Origin: Nonomuraea wenchangensis
GTDB lineage: Bacteria; Actinomycetota; Actinomycetes; Streptosporangiales; Streptosporangiaceae
Direction: 5' to 3'
Length of the DNA stretch: 64,000 nucleotides
Assembly: GCF_900111685.1 (NCBI RefSeq)
Contig: NZ_FOHX01000012.1
Span: 106,139-170,138, forward strand
Below the pieces are notes generated by a model. That model saw only the letters and a list, made by a program, of their open reading frames with translations. It searched no databases and had not been told where the DNA came from. The stretch's first letter is position 1. Each line of letters starts with the position of its first letter. Below are positions 26,169-34,116 of this stretch, piece after piece. Position numbers and translations under genes: made by a program.

Positions 26169-26605
26169 ATGCGCCTGTGCGACATCGCGCTGGTCCGCCG
26201 CGCCGAACCCACCCCGACCCATGCCGATCCCGCGCCTGCGGACAACGGCGACGACACGAGCTGCGACAACGCCTACCTGATCGACCCGACCGCCGAGCAG
26301 GCATGGCGGCTGGCCGGCCACAAAATCCACCAGCTCGCCCACGATCATCCTCGATCGTGGCGGGCCTTGGACCACCTGGCCGCAAAATGCCGTGAACGCT
26401 TGTGGACCTTGCCCACCGAGCACGGCCAGGACGTCACCGTGGCACTCTGGCTGCGGCTGAGCGACCCCGAGGTTGCCTGCGAGGACTCATCCTGCTGGCG
26501 GATGTCGATCTTGACTCTGAGCCCCAGGCCCGCTCCCTGCGGGAACGGGCCCAGGGCTTCGGGAGGGTGCCGGTCGTCAGGACGCTTCGGCCGGTTACTT
26601 GGTGA
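26169..26605 (+). pseudogene. Unrecognised frameshifted reading frame
   Basis: From an ATG at 26169 the frame looks protein-like (NAYLIDPTAEQAWRLAGHKI, then HPRSWRALDHLAAKCRERLW). Near 26455 the sense passes to another frame (RGLILLADVDLDSEPQARSL, then GFGRVPVVRTLRPVTW) ending at 26605, 10 bases into the 3' end of the convergent gene. I do not recognise the family. Its position right after the recombinase tail suggests a decayed passenger gene. Confidence 0.35.
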
Positions 26606-27485
26606 CCTTGTCCGGGGTCGGTTCGTTCTTGAGCTGGTCCGGGGACACTCGCTTCACCTCGGCCGGAGAGTCTCCGTCCTTGGGCTTGCCCGCGAGACTC
26701 TTGTCCACCTCGACGGACGGCTCCTGCCGGGTCTGGTCAGCCGGCGGGGCGTCGACCTGGACCGGGGTGCCATAGTCGCTGAATTCCGTGACGATACGGT
26801 GTCCGTCTTCGAAGCTGATCTCCAGCCTGCGGACCTGGTTCTGATCGTCCACGTCCACCACGCCTTCCAGATCGGCGTTCTTGCTCTCAGGAGCCGCCGG
26901 GCCCGAATCCCTGAGCGAGAAGGTGAACCGCTTTCCGGTCCACCCCGTGCCGGAGGCGGGGCCGCTCTCCTTGACGTCCGTGGCCGAGCGCAGTCGCTTC
27001 AGAGCCTGGTCGGGGTTCAGCGCGCCCAGCTTGATCAGGGCGACAGCCGGCGACGCGTCGGCCAATTCCACCTCGGGGCGCGCATAGGCGGCCCAGGTCC
27101 CGGTCTCGGGGTTACGGCTGTACATCTTGTCGCCGACGAAGCGGGTTTCGATCCCCTCCGCCGCGTTGGTGATGACGCCCACTTGGCGTACGGGATCGAT
27201 GGCACCCTCCCACTTCCTGTTCCCGATGGTTTCGTGGAAGCGGAAGCTGGCCTGGGAGGTGGTGTCGACCGCGGCGATCACCGCGGCCTGCGCGAGTGGC
27301 TGACTCGCCGGCAGGCTCAGCACGGCCGTGCCGACCACCGCGGCCACGCCCAGGCCGGCGATGGCCGGGACCAGCACGCGCGCCCGCCTCCGTCGGGGCG
27401 CCCGCACCGCCGGCATGAGCCGTACGCTCGCCGGCACGTCCTCGGTGGCCCTGGAGAGCAGTACCCGGAGTTCTTGTTCCTTCAT
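26595..27485 (-). CDS. CU044_5270-like membrane-anchored sigma-factor partner
   Basis: A 296-residue protein: a short basic N-terminal cytosolic segment (EQELRVLLSRATEDVP), one membrane helix (about residues 37-58, VLVPAIAGLGVAAVVGTAVL) and an outer domain with a repeated KxYSRNPETG / ADASPAVALI layout. Same architecture as the protein encoded at 7987-9210, but shorter. The ATG at 27485 has GAGGAG at 7 bases; it lies 23 bases past the sigma-factor stop. Its likely role is to hold or tune the adjacent sigma factor. Confidence 0.75.
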   Translation of the reverse strand: MKEQELRVLLSRATEDVPASVRLMPAVRAPRRRRARVLVPAIAGLGVAAVVGTAVLSLPASQPLAQAAVIAAVDTTSQASFRFHETIGNRKWEGAIDPVRQVGVITNAAEGIETRFVGDKMYSRNPETGTWAAYARPEVELADASPAVALIKLGALNPDQALKRLRSATDVKESGPASGTGWTGKRFTFSLRDSGPAAPESKNADLEGVVDVDDQNQVRRLEISFEDGHRIVTEFSDYGTPVQVDAPPADQTRQEPSVEVDKSLAGKPKDGDSPAEVKRVSPDQLKNEPTPDKVTK

Positions 27486-27508
27486 GTAAGGCTCCTCGTG
27501 TCGGTTCG

Positions 27509-28030
27509 TCACTGGATGCCACTCCCCTTCTGCTCGATTTGGTTGACCAGCACGTCAGACGAGATCAACTGCCGCATGGCGCGCAGTCCCCGGTGCGTGT
27601 GGGTCTTGACCGTGCCGACCGAGCAGCCCATCAGCTCGGCGACCTCCGCCTCCGAGAGGTCCACGAAGAATCTCATCACCAGCGCCGTACGCTGCTTGAC
27701 CGGGAGCTTCGCCAGCGCCTGACGTACGTCCTCGGCCAGCGCTCCCGCCTCGCCCATGTCGGCGGGGCCCGCCCCGTCGGGCAGGTCGGCGCGCGGGATC
27801 TCGCGCCGCCAGCGGGCCCGCCACCAGGATCGATGGGTGTTCACCAGGATGCGGCGCAGGTAGGCGTCCGGCCCACTGCTGGTGTCCAGGCGGTGCCAGA
27901 CGTTGTACAGCTTGCCGAGGCTCGTCTGGACCAGGTCCTCGGCCAAGTGCCAGTCCCCGGTTAACAGGACCGCTGTTTTCAGATGGTGTTCGCCTCGATG
28001 TCGTACGAACTCCGCGAACTCGGCATCCAC
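27509..28030 (-). CDS. ECF sigma factor, SigE-like (SACE-type)
   Basis: A 173-residue sigma factor beginning DAEFAEFVRHRGEHHLKTAVL. Region 2 holds EDLVQTSLGKLYNVWHR, then DAYLRRILVNTHRSWWRARWRRE; region 4 holds LAKLPVKQRTALVMRFFVD and CSVGTVKTHTHRGLRAMRQ. This is the SigE-type subgroup common in actinomycetes. The GTG at 28030 is preceded by GAGGAG at about 5 bases, so I prefer it over upstream frames. It is paired with the CU044_5270-like gene downstream. Confidence 0.9.
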   Translation of the reverse strand: MDAEFAEFVRHRGEHHLKTAVLLTGDWHLAEDLVQTSLGKLYNVWHRLDTSSGPDAYLRRILVNTHRSWWRARWRREIPRADLPDGAGPADMGEAGALAEDVRQALAKLPVKQRTALVMRFFVDLSEAEVAELMGCSVGTVKTHTHRGLRAMRQLISSDVLVNQIEQKGSGIQ

Positions 28031-28280
28031 CCCGTCTCCTCTCGTCAGTGACAAGCCACCCCTGACACTCCTTGGACCCCGCTCCAGGTTGACCCGGCCG
28101 GGAGGGAAAGAAGTACGGACGCGTGATCGCATACGGGCCGCTGCTGTCCGACGACGGCGCCGCCTGCTCGGACAGGCCGCGTTCTGTCATTGCCGTCCGC
28201 AGGCGGCGGGCGATCTCCTGCTTGAGTCCCTCAGGCGTTTCCAGGACCTGCGCCTCGGCGACCGCCACTGCAGACTTTCG

Positions 28281-28946
28281 TCAGGACTCAGCGCGAGTTA
28301 CGGTGGCGAGGGCCAGGAGCACGCCCCACGCGGCGACCGACATCGCGACCAACGCGTTCCACCAGTTCGGTGTCAGCCAGGGGAAAGAGCCGACGATGAA
28401 TGCGGCTGCGGCGAAGAGGCCGACGGCTCGCCCGATCAGTCCGGCGCGGGTCGACCAGCTGAGCGTGACCGCGGCAACGGCGAAACCCAGGAACGCCAGA
28501 TGCAGCGCGCCGAACGACGAGCTGACGACCAGTGCCAGAACCTCGGCCGACAGCTGAATCTCGAACACCGGGTAGACCAGGCGCCCCACCTCGAGCAGGA
28601 GGACGACGAGGGCGACGAGGGCGACCGTGAGAGCGGTCACGCCCACGTTGATCCGCGCCGACCGTTCGGCCCTGCGCGCGCCGAAGAGGCCGCGGGCGCC
28701 GGCTCCCCAGCAGATGACCGCGAAGAACAGCAGTTCGTCGCACCACGACAGTAGCGAGTGACCGCGTTCGACCCACGCCGTCATCGCGACCGCCTCGGAA
28801 GGCGCGCCAGGGAGCAGCGACAACAGCAGAAGGGCGACGGCGGTGAGGAGCGCCCCCACGATCATCAGCCAGCGGTGCACCCGTAAGTCAATCGCTGGGC
28901 GTGACGTCGCGTCCTGTGCCATCGAACCGCTTCTCGTACCCGTCAT
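28281..28946 (-). CDS. DUF998-like integral membrane protein
   Basis: About 221 residues with six predicted membrane helices: WLMIVGALLTAVALLLLSLL, ELLFFAVICWGAGARGLFG, NVGVTALTVALVALVVLLLE, EVLALVVSSSFGALHLAFLG, GLIGRAVGLFAAAAFIVGS and ALVAMSVAAWGVLLALATV. Its function is unknown. The start at 28946 has GGTGA nearby; another ATG at 28922 is possible. Upstream on the same strand lies the universal stress protein, whose 3' end overlaps the extended frame. Confidence 0.6.
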   Translation of the reverse strand: MTGTRSGSMAQDATSRPAIDLRVHRWLMIVGALLTAVALLLLSLLPGAPSEAVAMTAWVERGHSLLSWCDELLFFAVICWGAGARGLFGARRAERSARINVGVTALTVALVALVVLLLEVGRLVYPVFEIQLSAEVLALVVSSSFGALHLAFLGFAVAAVTLSWSTRAGLIGRAVGLFAAAAFIVGSFPWLTPNWWNALVAMSVAAWGVLLALATVTRAES

Positions 28947-29050
28947 CCGTTCACCGTGCCCTGCACCCTCTGCCTCCCGCATGCGGGTCGCGCCCTCGGA
29001 GCGCCCCAGGCACCGAGGAAAGCCGAGCGTCGCACTGAGGTGGCGTCGGG

Positions 29051-29863
29051 TCATCGTTCGATTCTGACCACGGCGAGCGGGCACGGGGCGTGGTGCAGCA
29101 GCGCGTGACTGACCGAGCCCAGCACCGCCCCGGCGAACGTGCCGTGCCCACGCGAGCCCACCACCAGCAGCTCCGCTCCGGTCGCGGCCTGACGCAGCAC
29201 CTCGACCGGATGGCCGTGCACCAGCTCTTCGACGACGGGCACGCCCGCGTGCCGCGCGCGCAGGACGCTCAGTGTCTCCTTCGGCGCGCCCGGCCCCTCC
29301 TGCGCCACGGGGTCGAACCCCTGCTGGGCCCTGGCCTGTACGAGCCGCAGCCGCGTGCCGCGCAGCTCCGCCTCGGCGAAGGCGAACTCCAGCACTCGTC
29401 GCGACGCCGCGGATCCATCGACCCCGGCGACGATCTCCCCCACCGAGGAGACCTGACGGACCACCACGACGTCACACGGCGCATGTCCGGCCACCCCGTA
29501 GGCGACCGATCCGACCAGCAGCCCGCGTACCCCGCCGAGCCCGTGGCTGCCGACCACCAGCAGCTCGGCGTCGCGCGCGGCCTCGATCAACGCGGCCCGC
29601 GGATCGTCGGGCAGGAACGTCGTCCGCAGGCTGATCTTCGGCTCGTCGCCGCGGGCTCGTTCCTCGGCCGCCACCAGCACGCTCCTGCCGCCTTCGCGCA
29701 TCCAGGCGGCCACCTCGGCCAGCCGGCCGGTCTCCGTCTCGTACGCCCAACGCGGCATGGCATGCGCCACCAGCAGCGGCACGTCACGCAGGGCCGCCTC
29801 CCGCGCCGCCCAGCCCGCGGCCTCCAGCCCGGCCCGCGAGCCGTCCACCCCTACGACAATCAT
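29051..29863 (-). CDS. Universal stress protein, two UspA domains
   Basis: A 270-residue tandem USP. Both domains have the ATP-binding pattern G-x2-G-x9-G-S: GSHGLGGVRGLLVGSVAYG in the first and GSRGHGTFAGAVLGSVSHA in the second, and each starts with the usual V-G-V-D-G-S strand. Tandem ATP-binding USPs are typical of dormancy/hypoxia responses in actinobacteria. TTGGAGGAATC precedes the ATG. It is encoded 65 bases after a DoxX-like gene and downstream of a phosphoketolase on the same strand; the three probably respond to low oxygen or growth arrest. Confidence 0.92.
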   Translation of the reverse strand: MIVVGVDGSRAGLEAAGWAAREAALRDVPLLVAHAMPRWAYETETGRLAEVAAWMREGGRSVLVAAEERARGDEPKISLRTTFLPDDPRAALIEAARDAELLVVGSHGLGGVRGLLVGSVAYGVAGHAPCDVVVVRQVSSVGEIVAGVDGSAASRRVLEFAFAEAELRGTRLRLVQARAQQGFDPVAQEGPGAPKETLSVLRARHAGVPVVEELVHGHPVEVLRQAATGAELLVVGSRGHGTFAGAVLGSVSHALLHHAPCPLAVVRIER

Positions 29864-29884
29864 GATTCCTCCAATGAGACGAGA

Positions 29885-29916
29885 ACCCGCCCGCCCAGGG
29901 GGCTGGGCGGGCGGGT
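29885..29916 (-). terminator. Strong hairpin between the DoxX-like and USP genes
   Basis: A perfect 14-bp stem (ACCCGCCCGCCCAG with its complement) and a GGGG/CCCC tetraloop fill the gap between the DoxX-like stop and the USP start. It has no T tract. It may terminate part of the transcripts, stabilise an RNA 3' end, or set different levels for the two genes. Confidence 0.55.
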
Positions 29917-29927
29917 GACCGGGGCGG

Positions 29928-30458
29928 CTACCTGAGCCACGGTGTGCGGCGGACGACGGGCAGGTTGCCGAGTCCGAGCGTGGTTCCGGCGCCGGCGAGG
30001 GCCAGGCCGACGATGACGATCGCGTAGATGATGTGCTCGTCCATGAAGGGGTTGGTGGTCAGGGGCAGCTCGGCCGCCCACATGAGCAGCAGCATCGCCG
30101 TGCCCGCGCCCGCCGCGATCCGGGTGCCGATGCCGAGCACGAGCGCCAGGCCGACGCCGGCCAGACCGGCCATGAACAGCCAGTCCACCCAGACCTGTCC
30201 GGCCAGGGCCGAGAAGAAGCCTCCCAGGGCGTTCTCGCCGGTGCCCTTGAGGAAGCCGGTCGTCGGGCTGCCGCCGTTGATCCAGGCCTTGGCGGCCGGG
30301 GTGGCGAAGCCCCAGCCGAAGGTCTTGTCCAGGAAGGCCCAGAGGAAGACCCAGCCGAGCGAGATCCGGGCGACGGCCCAGACGTAGTCGGCCGGGGTCT
30401 TGCGCTCCGCCTTGGCCGCGCCGGCGTACATCACAGGCTTGTCGATGGTGGTGGCCAT
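29928..30458 (-). CDS. DoxX-like small membrane oxidoreductase subunit
   Basis: A 176-residue membrane protein with four predicted helices (VARISLGWVFLWAFLDKTFG, VDWLFMAGLAGVGLALVLGI, GAGTAMLLLMWAAELPL, YAIVIVGLALAGAGTTLGL). It matches the DoxX/thiosulfate:quinone-oxidoreductase-like group; several members support redox balance in the membrane. It lies 108 bases after the phosphoketolase and 65 before the USP gene. A specific reaction cannot be assigned. Confidence 0.8.
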   Translation of the reverse strand: MATTIDKPVMYAGAAKAERKTPADYVWAVARISLGWVFLWAFLDKTFGWGFATPAAKAWINGGSPTTGFLKGTGENALGGFFSALAGQVWVDWLFMAGLAGVGLALVLGIGTRIAAGAGTAMLLLMWAAELPLTTNPFMDEHIIYAIVIVGLALAGAGTTLGLGNLPVVRRTPWLR

Positions 30459-30566
30459 GGCGGGCCTCCCTTTCCGTTTCCTCGGGTGGTTTTCGTCGCA
30501 CCACCATCACACCGCTTGCGGCCGCCGGCGCTCAGTGCCGTACGGCCCGGCGCCGAAGGACCTTGG

Positions 30567-32984
30567 TCATTCGCCCAGAGCCCAGTCGCGGACCTCGGGC
30601 ATGTCTTCGAGGTGCTCGACGACGTACGCCTGGTGCTCGGCGAGTTTGCGCTCGCACCAGGCCATCAGGTCGGCGGCGCCGCGCGGCAGCCGCTTGGCGT
30701 TGTTGATGGCGTCCATGACCAGGTGGTAGCGGGAGGCGCGGTTGCGTACGGTCATGTCGAAGGGCGTGGTGGTGGTGCCCTCCTCGATGAAGCCGCGCAC
30801 CCTGAACCGGTCGGCGTCCGGGCGGCCGTGCACGAGCTGGTGAATGGCGCCGGGGTAGCCGTGGAAGGCGAACACGACATCGACGGTGTCGGTGAACAGC
30901 TCGGTGAACAGGGTGCCGCTCATGCCGTGCGGGTGGTCCTTGGGCCGCATCAGCGTCATCAGGTCCACGACGTTGACCACCCGGACCTTGAAGCCGGGCA
31001 GCCGCTCCTTGAGGATCTGCGCCGCCGCGACCGTCTCCATGGTCACCACGTCGCCGGCGCAGGCCAGGACGATGTCGGGGTCGCTCGTGCCGTCGTCGGT
31101 GCCGGCCCAGTCCCAGACGCCGGCGCCGCGGGCGCAGTGCTCGGCGGCCTGGTCGATGCTGAGCCACTGCAGTTGCGGCTGCTTGTCGATGACGATGAGG
31201 TTGATGTACGACCGCGAACGCAGGCAGTGGTCGGCCACCGACAGCAGGCAGTTGGCGTCCGGCGGGAGGTAGACGCGGGCGACGTCGCCCCGCTGGGTCA
31301 GCACGACCTGGATCAGTCCGGGCCCCTGGTGGGAGAAGCCGTTGTGGTCGTTGCGCCAGGCGGTCGAGGTGAGCAGCACGTTGAGGCTGGGCACCTTGGC
31401 CCGCCACGGCAGCCGGCTCGCTTCCTGCAGCCACTTGCCGTGCTGCACCGTCTGGGAGGCGCTGACCATCGCGAACGCCTCGTAGGTGGCGAACATGCCG
31501 TGCCGGCCGGTCAGCGTGTAGCCCTCCAGCCAGCCGTGGCAGTTGTGCTCCGACAGCACCTCCATGACCCGGCCGTCGCGGCTGATCGCCACGTCGTCGG
31601 CGGTGACGCGCTCGGCGAAGGCGCGGTCGGAGACCTCGAACACGGCGCCGAGCCGGTTGCTGTTGGTCTCGTCCGGACAGAACAGCCGGAAGCTGTCGGG
31701 GTTGTCGCGGTAGACGTCACGCAGCAGCTCGCCGAGCCGGCGGGTCGACTCGGCGCGCGTACGCGCCGGTCGCGGCACCTCGACGGCGTAGTCGCGGAAG
31801 TCGGGCAGGACCAGATCCCGCGTGAGCAGGCCGCCGTTGGCGTGCAGGCTGGCGCTCATCCGCAGGTCGCCCTCCGGCGCCAGGCCGCGTACCAGCTCGG
31901 TGGGCGCGCCGGTGGAGTCGAACAGCTCCTCCGGCCGGTACGAGCGCAGCCAGCTCTCCAGGATCGCCAGGTGCTCCGGGTTGTCGCGCACCCCGGACAG
32001 CGGCACCTGGTGCGAGCGCCACGTGCCCGCCATCCGCACGCCGTCGACCTGCTCCGGCCCCGTCCAACCCTTGGGCGAGCGCAGCACGATCAGCGGCCAC
32101 CGGGGGCGGCTCCCGTCCCATCCGCCGGTGCGGGCCAGGTGCTGGATGGCGCGGATCCTGCCCCAGGCTCCGGCCAGCGTGGCCGCGAAGCGGTGGTGCA
32201 TGCCCGGCAGGTCCGAGCCCTCCACCTCCAGCACCTCGTAGCCGTGGCCCTCCAGCAGCCGGCGTACCTCGGCGGGATCCTTGCGGGACAGGACGGTCGG
32301 GCCGGCGATCTTGGCGCCGTTGAGGTGCAGGATCGGCAGCACGGCGCCGTCACGCTCGGGGTTGAGGAACGACACGCCCTTCCACGACCCCTCCAGCGGC
32401 CCGGTCTCGGCCTCGCCGTCGCCCACCACCGCGACCGCCAGCAGGTCGGGGTTGTCCATGACGGCCCCGAAGGCGTGCACCAGCACGTATCCCAGCTCGC
32501 CACCCTCATGGATGGAGCCCGGGGTGGTCACCGAGACGTGGCTGGGGATGCCGCCCGGGCTGGAGAACTGCCGGAACAGCCGCAGCATCCCGGCCTCGTC
32601 CTGGCTGACGTGCGGGTAGATCTCGCTGTAGGTGCCCTCCAGGTATCCGGCGGCCACCAGCGCGGGCCCGCCGTGCCCGGGCCCGGCGAGATAGATCGCC
32701 TGCTGTCCGGTGTGCCGGATGAGCCGGGAGACGTGCGCGTAGATCAACGACAGTCCCGGGCTGGTGCCCCAGTGGCCCAGCAGCCGCGGCTTGATGTGCT
32801 GCGGGGCCAGCGGCTCGCGCAGCAGAGGGTTGCCCTGGAGGTAGATCTGGCCGATCGTGAGGTAGTTGCCGGCCCGCCACCAGGCGTCCAGCTGTTCGAC
32901 CTCCTTGTCCTCCGGGGAGGCCAGTCTCCGCAGCATCTCCTCATCGACGGCCTTGCGGATCTGCTCATCCGAAACCGCGGTCAT
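30567..32984 (-). CDS. xfp: Xylulose-5-phosphate/fructose-6-phosphate phosphoketolase
   Basis: Cleaves xylulose 5-phosphate (and often fructose 6-phosphate) with phosphate to acetyl phosphate and a shorter sugar phosphate, using ThDP and Mg2+. The 805-residue length is normal. Visible landmarks: HWGTSPG (71-77), GPGHGG (101-106), EGGELGY (160-166), the ThDP motif GDGEAETGPL (188-197) and LNGAKI (221-226). I chose the ATG at 32984, preceded by AAGGGAA; the open frame upstream is intergenic. Followed by DoxX-like and USP genes, it would give acetyl phosphate and ATP when respiration is limited. Confidence 0.95.
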   Translation of the reverse strand: MTAVSDEQIRKAVDEEMLRRLASPEDKEVEQLDAWWRAGNYLTIGQIYLQGNPLLREPLAPQHIKPRLLGHWGTSPGLSLIYAHVSRLIRHTGQQAIYLAGPGHGGPALVAAGYLEGTYSEIYPHVSQDEAGMLRLFRQFSSPGGIPSHVSVTTPGSIHEGGELGYVLVHAFGAVMDNPDLLAVAVVGDGEAETGPLEGSWKGVSFLNPERDGAVLPILHLNGAKIAGPTVLSRKDPAEVRRLLEGHGYEVLEVEGSDLPGMHHRFAATLAGAWGRIRAIQHLARTGGWDGSRPRWPLIVLRSPKGWTGPEQVDGVRMAGTWRSHQVPLSGVRDNPEHLAILESWLRSYRPEELFDSTGAPTELVRGLAPEGDLRMSASLHANGGLLTRDLVLPDFRDYAVEVPRPARTRAESTRRLGELLRDVYRDNPDSFRLFCPDETNSNRLGAVFEVSDRAFAERVTADDVAISRDGRVMEVLSEHNCHGWLEGYTLTGRHGMFATYEAFAMVSASQTVQHGKWLQEASRLPWRAKVPSLNVLLTSTAWRNDHNGFSHQGPGLIQVVLTQRGDVARVYLPPDANCLLSVADHCLRSRSYINLIVIDKQPQLQWLSIDQAAEHCARGAGVWDWAGTDDGTSDPDIVLACAGDVVTMETVAAAQILKERLPGFKVRVVNVVDLMTLMRPKDHPHGMSGTLFTELFTDTVDVVFAFHGYPGAIHQLVHGRPDADRFRVRGFIEEGTTTTPFDMTVRNRASRYHLVMDAINNAKRLPRGAADLMAWCERKLAEHQAYVVEHLEDMPEVRDWALGE

Positions 32985-33070
32985 GGGCGTGTTCCCTTCT
33001 CGGCGTGGTTGCGACCCGGGGTCGTACGCGATCACCGCACTATGAGACCTCAGTCGGGGGCCCCGCATAC

Positions 33071-33085
33071 AGGGCCGGAAGTCCC
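33071..33085 (-). promoter_or_regulatory. Possible DevR/DosR-type box upstream of the phosphoketolase
   Basis: On the minus strand the site reads GGGACTTCCGGCCCT, matching the GGGAC-N4-GNCCC form of DevR/DosR (OsdR) boxes known upstream of hypoxia/dormancy genes such as USPs. It is about 87 bases from the start codon. Target genes fit, but a single site is weak evidence. Confidence 0.4.
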
Positions 33086-33143
33086 GGTGGCCCGGGGCCA
33101 AGGGCGGTGGCCGCGCTGCCGCTCCTCCGAAGGGCCCGGTCGC

Positions 33144-34052
33144 TCACTTCCTCTCCGTCCACGGCTCGTAGCCGTCGTCGCCCGGGAGCACCCATGCCGC
33201 CGCGTCGGGCCGCTCGATCTCCTTCAGCGGCTTGACCGCGCCCGTCCTCGGCGAGACCTGGTAGACCGCCACTCCCTTCGCGCTCCTCGATCGCACGATC
33301 AGTCGGTCGGACCGGTCGAAGTCGATGTCGTCGATGTATCGCCCGCGCGGAAGCTTCACCTTCACCACGGTGCCCGCGCGACCGGTACGCAGGTTCAGCA
33401 GGCGCACCTTGCGGTACTTGTTCGGCTTGCCGACCAGCACGGCCGAGGTGGTGGAGTCCCCCGCGAGCGCGCTCGGCTCCAGCCGCGTCTTCAGCCGTAG
33501 CCGGGGCCGCAGCGCCCGGTCGAACACGACCATCTGCTCCCCGCCCAGCAGCAGTCGCTTGCTGTCCGGGCTGAACCCGGACAGGCTCCACGAGTCTGTC
33601 TTCTCCGGCGGCCCCATCGCCTCGCGCGTACGCAGGTCCGCGAACACGCCCAAGCCTGGTCCCGCGGTGCCCATGACCACATAGCTGCCGTCATAGGACA
33701 CGAACGGCCACTCCTCCCCGATGGCGTACGCCGTGATGCCCTTGGCGACCACCCGCTCCTTGCCGTGCACGGTCCGCTCCACGAACAGGCCATCCGTCTT
33801 CCGGTAGTAGAAGATGTGCCGCCCGTCCCCGCTGACCAGGAACGGCGCGCGCTCCCCCTCGTTGACCGCGTCCTTGGGCGCTACGGTCAGCGCCTCCGGG
33901 ACCTCCACCACCTTCCCGCTGGTCAGCACCACTTCCCAGGTCTGCATCCGCTGCGCGTAGGCGATCGTGGCCGGCGCGTCAGCGGTCGCAGGCTGGGCGG
34001 CCGCCGTCAGGCCGGCGAGGGTGAGTGCCGCCAGTGACGTATGAAATCCCAT
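33144..34052 (-). CDS. Secreted beta-propeller-like protein
   Basis: A 302-residue protein with a signal peptide (MGFHTSLAALTLAGLTAAAQPATADA). The rest shows repeated short strands typical of TolB/WD40-like propellers (DGRHIFYYRKTDGLF, DGSYVVMGTAGPGLGVFADL, FSPDSKRLLLGGEQMVVFD, DIDFDRSDRLIVRS). No enzymatic motif is seen. A role in binding or as an extracytoplasmic scaffold is inferred. I chose the ATG at 34052 because it starts the signal peptide. It is monocistronic between the phosphoketolase and the ROK gene. Confidence 0.68.
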   Translation of the reverse strand: MGFHTSLAALTLAGLTAAAQPATADAPATIAYAQRMQTWEVVLTSGKVVEVPEALTVAPKDAVNEGERAPFLVSGDGRHIFYYRKTDGLFVERTVHGKERVVAKGITAYAIGEEWPFVSYDGSYVVMGTAGPGLGVFADLRTREAMGPPEKTDSWSLSGFSPDSKRLLLGGEQMVVFDRALRPRLRLKTRLEPSALAGDSTTSAVLVGKPNKYRKVRLLNLRTGRAGTVVKVKLPRGRYIDDIDFDRSDRLIVRSRSAKGVAVYQVSPRTGAVKPLKEIERPDAAAWVLPGDDGYEPWTERK

Positions 34053-34116
34053 GGTTTGTCGGATGCCGTCGGCGCGGGAAAGGTTGCGAACCCCGCGCAC
34101 GCCGAGGTCCAGCCCG

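Noticed and set aside
30033..33500. 1155-codon open frame on the plus strand opposite the phosphoketolase
   Set aside because: Antisense shadow of a high-GC gene: low-complexity Gly/Ala/Arg/Val-rich product without domains, while the minus strand encodes a canonical phosphoketolase.
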